Below, in pieces: positions 47,243 to 47,668 of a stretch of DNA of 47,668 nucleotides (the stretch's first letter is position 1; every line of letters begins with the position of its first letter). The notes under the pieces were generated by a model that did no database searches, was not told the DNA's origin, and was given only the letters and a program-made list of their open reading frames with translations. Origin of the DNA: an uncultured Cellvibrionales bacterium. Its GTDB lineage: Bacteria; Pseudomonadota; Gammaproteobacteria; Pseudomonadales; Dasaniaceae. The stretch spans positions 1-47,668 of the forward strand of contig CAJVZD010000035.1 in assembly GCA_913019905.1 (NCBI GenBank), read 5' to 3'. The position numbers and the translations under genes were made by a program.

Positions 47243-47668
47243 TTACGCAGACGCAATGAACGAGACAACAGCGTCCGTAAACGCGTCATTTTTGTCACCG
47301 GCAATCATGTGTCCCGCGTCAGAAATATCGGTGTAGTGCGCTTGTGGCACGACTTCGAGAAAATGCCTGGCGGCATCTTCACTCACTAATTGACTTAGGC
47401 GCCCACGGATAAGGTGAGTCGGTAGTTTGACGCCTTCAGCGACCTTGTCGAGATTTCGAGGTTCTTCTGTATTACTGCTCGATTCCCGGGCCGCATTAGA
47501 GTGCGTGACGAAAGCCGGATCCCAGTGCCATCGGTAGCGACCGTCTTCCTTGAGACGAAGGTTTTTTTTGAGACCTTCGAGATCTCGAGAGCGAGGCCGA
47601 TGGGGGTTGTATGTCGCGATGGCCTCGGAGGCTTCTTCCAGGGTGGAGAATCCCTGGGGCTTCTGGTT
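47243..47668 (-). CDS. alpha/beta-fold hydrolase, C-terminal part (runs off the window)
   Basis: An open frame of 141 codons enters from the right edge and stops at TAA (47243-47245). The visible part corresponds to the cap and last core strands of an alpha/beta hydrolase: RYRWHWDPAF, then VKLPTHLIRGRLSQLVSEDAA (strand with the acid residue region) and the catalytic His in DAGHMIAGDKND, which is typical of epoxide-hydrolase/MhpC-like proteins. The nucleophile elbow lies outside the window. The 47041-47242 gap before the acyl-CoA ligase start shows nothing else. Confidence 0.8.
   Translation of the reverse strand, partial: NQKPQGFSTLEEASEAIATYNPHRPRSRDLEGLKKNLRLKEDGRYRWHWDPAFVTHSNAARESSSNTEEPRNLDKVAEGVKLPTHLIRGRLSQLVSEDAARHFLEVVPQAHYTDISDAGHMIAGDKNDAFTDAVVSFIASA

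Overview
The window reads as a chromosomal segment of a Gram-negative gammaproteobacterium, probably marine and free-living, with moderate GC by eye. The evidence is a YibL/DUF2810 ribosome-associated protein, a type I CoaA, a tripartite RND pump with AcrB-type architecture, lipoproteins and beta-barrel secretion, and a CYP153-type alkane/fatty-acid hydroxylase set among several acyl-CoA ligases and enoyl-CoA hydratases. The taxon below class is inference. I see no phage, insertion sequence, CRISPR array, rRNA or tRNA.

Layout. 1-7.3 kb: a decayed ORF, an autotransporter-type barrel protein, a membrane Ser/Thr kinase, a caspase-fold lipoprotein and a hydrolase lipoprotein. 7.6-9.6 kb: coaA and an enoyl-CoA hydratase. 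10.2-16.7 kb: an RND adaptor/pump pair, exported MsrB and MsrA, and, convergent with them, a peroxiredoxin-like selenoprotein whose Sec codon is an in-frame TGA. 17.2-18.7 kb: CYP153 behind a tandem 21-bp repeat. 19-21.6 kb: a diguanylate cyclase and an HDOD/GAF protein. 21.9-28.9 kb: an M14-like deacylase/peptidase, a DUF2237 protein, a Kelch protein, a D-cysteine desulfhydrase/L-cysteate lyase-like enzyme with an Asp/Glu racemase, a Gfo/Idh/MocA oxidoreductase and a second enoyl-CoA hydratase. 29-34.7 kb: an acyl-CoA ligase, decayed coding sequence, a Tat-exported SDR lipoprotein, a GST and a PIG-L deacetylase. 34.7-39 kb: yibL and a lipoprotein / haem-HAMP sensor / Ser/Thr kinase operon. 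39-45.4 kb: prpE, then a tight operon of a thioredoxin-like protein and a UGSC-family selenoprotein, preceded by selB. 45.5-47.7 kb: another acyl-CoA ligase and the C-terminal part of an alpha/beta hydrolase.

The main result is a selenocysteine theme that a plain ORF call misses. Two genes on the minus strand (16269-16739 and 41183-41734) continue in frame through a TGA that sits exactly where a redox Cys/Sec belongs (W-U-P-F-C and U-G-S-C). In both, a 7-bp hairpin follows the TGA, with a small apical loop carrying G in its first two positions and starting 17-18 nt after the codon, which is the bacterial SECIS pattern. The dedicated elongation factor SelB is encoded 2 kb upstream of the second. 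selA, selC and selD are not in the window. The UGSC protein and its CxxC partner have no established function and are the best candidate here for an undescribed redox system.

Other points of interest are the operon linking a CxxCH haem sensor to a Ser/Thr kinase, the caspase-like lipoprotein beside a non-RD kinase, the Tat-lipoprotein SDR, the repeat operators upstream of CYP153 and of the RND pump, and several stretches of decayed coding sequence.
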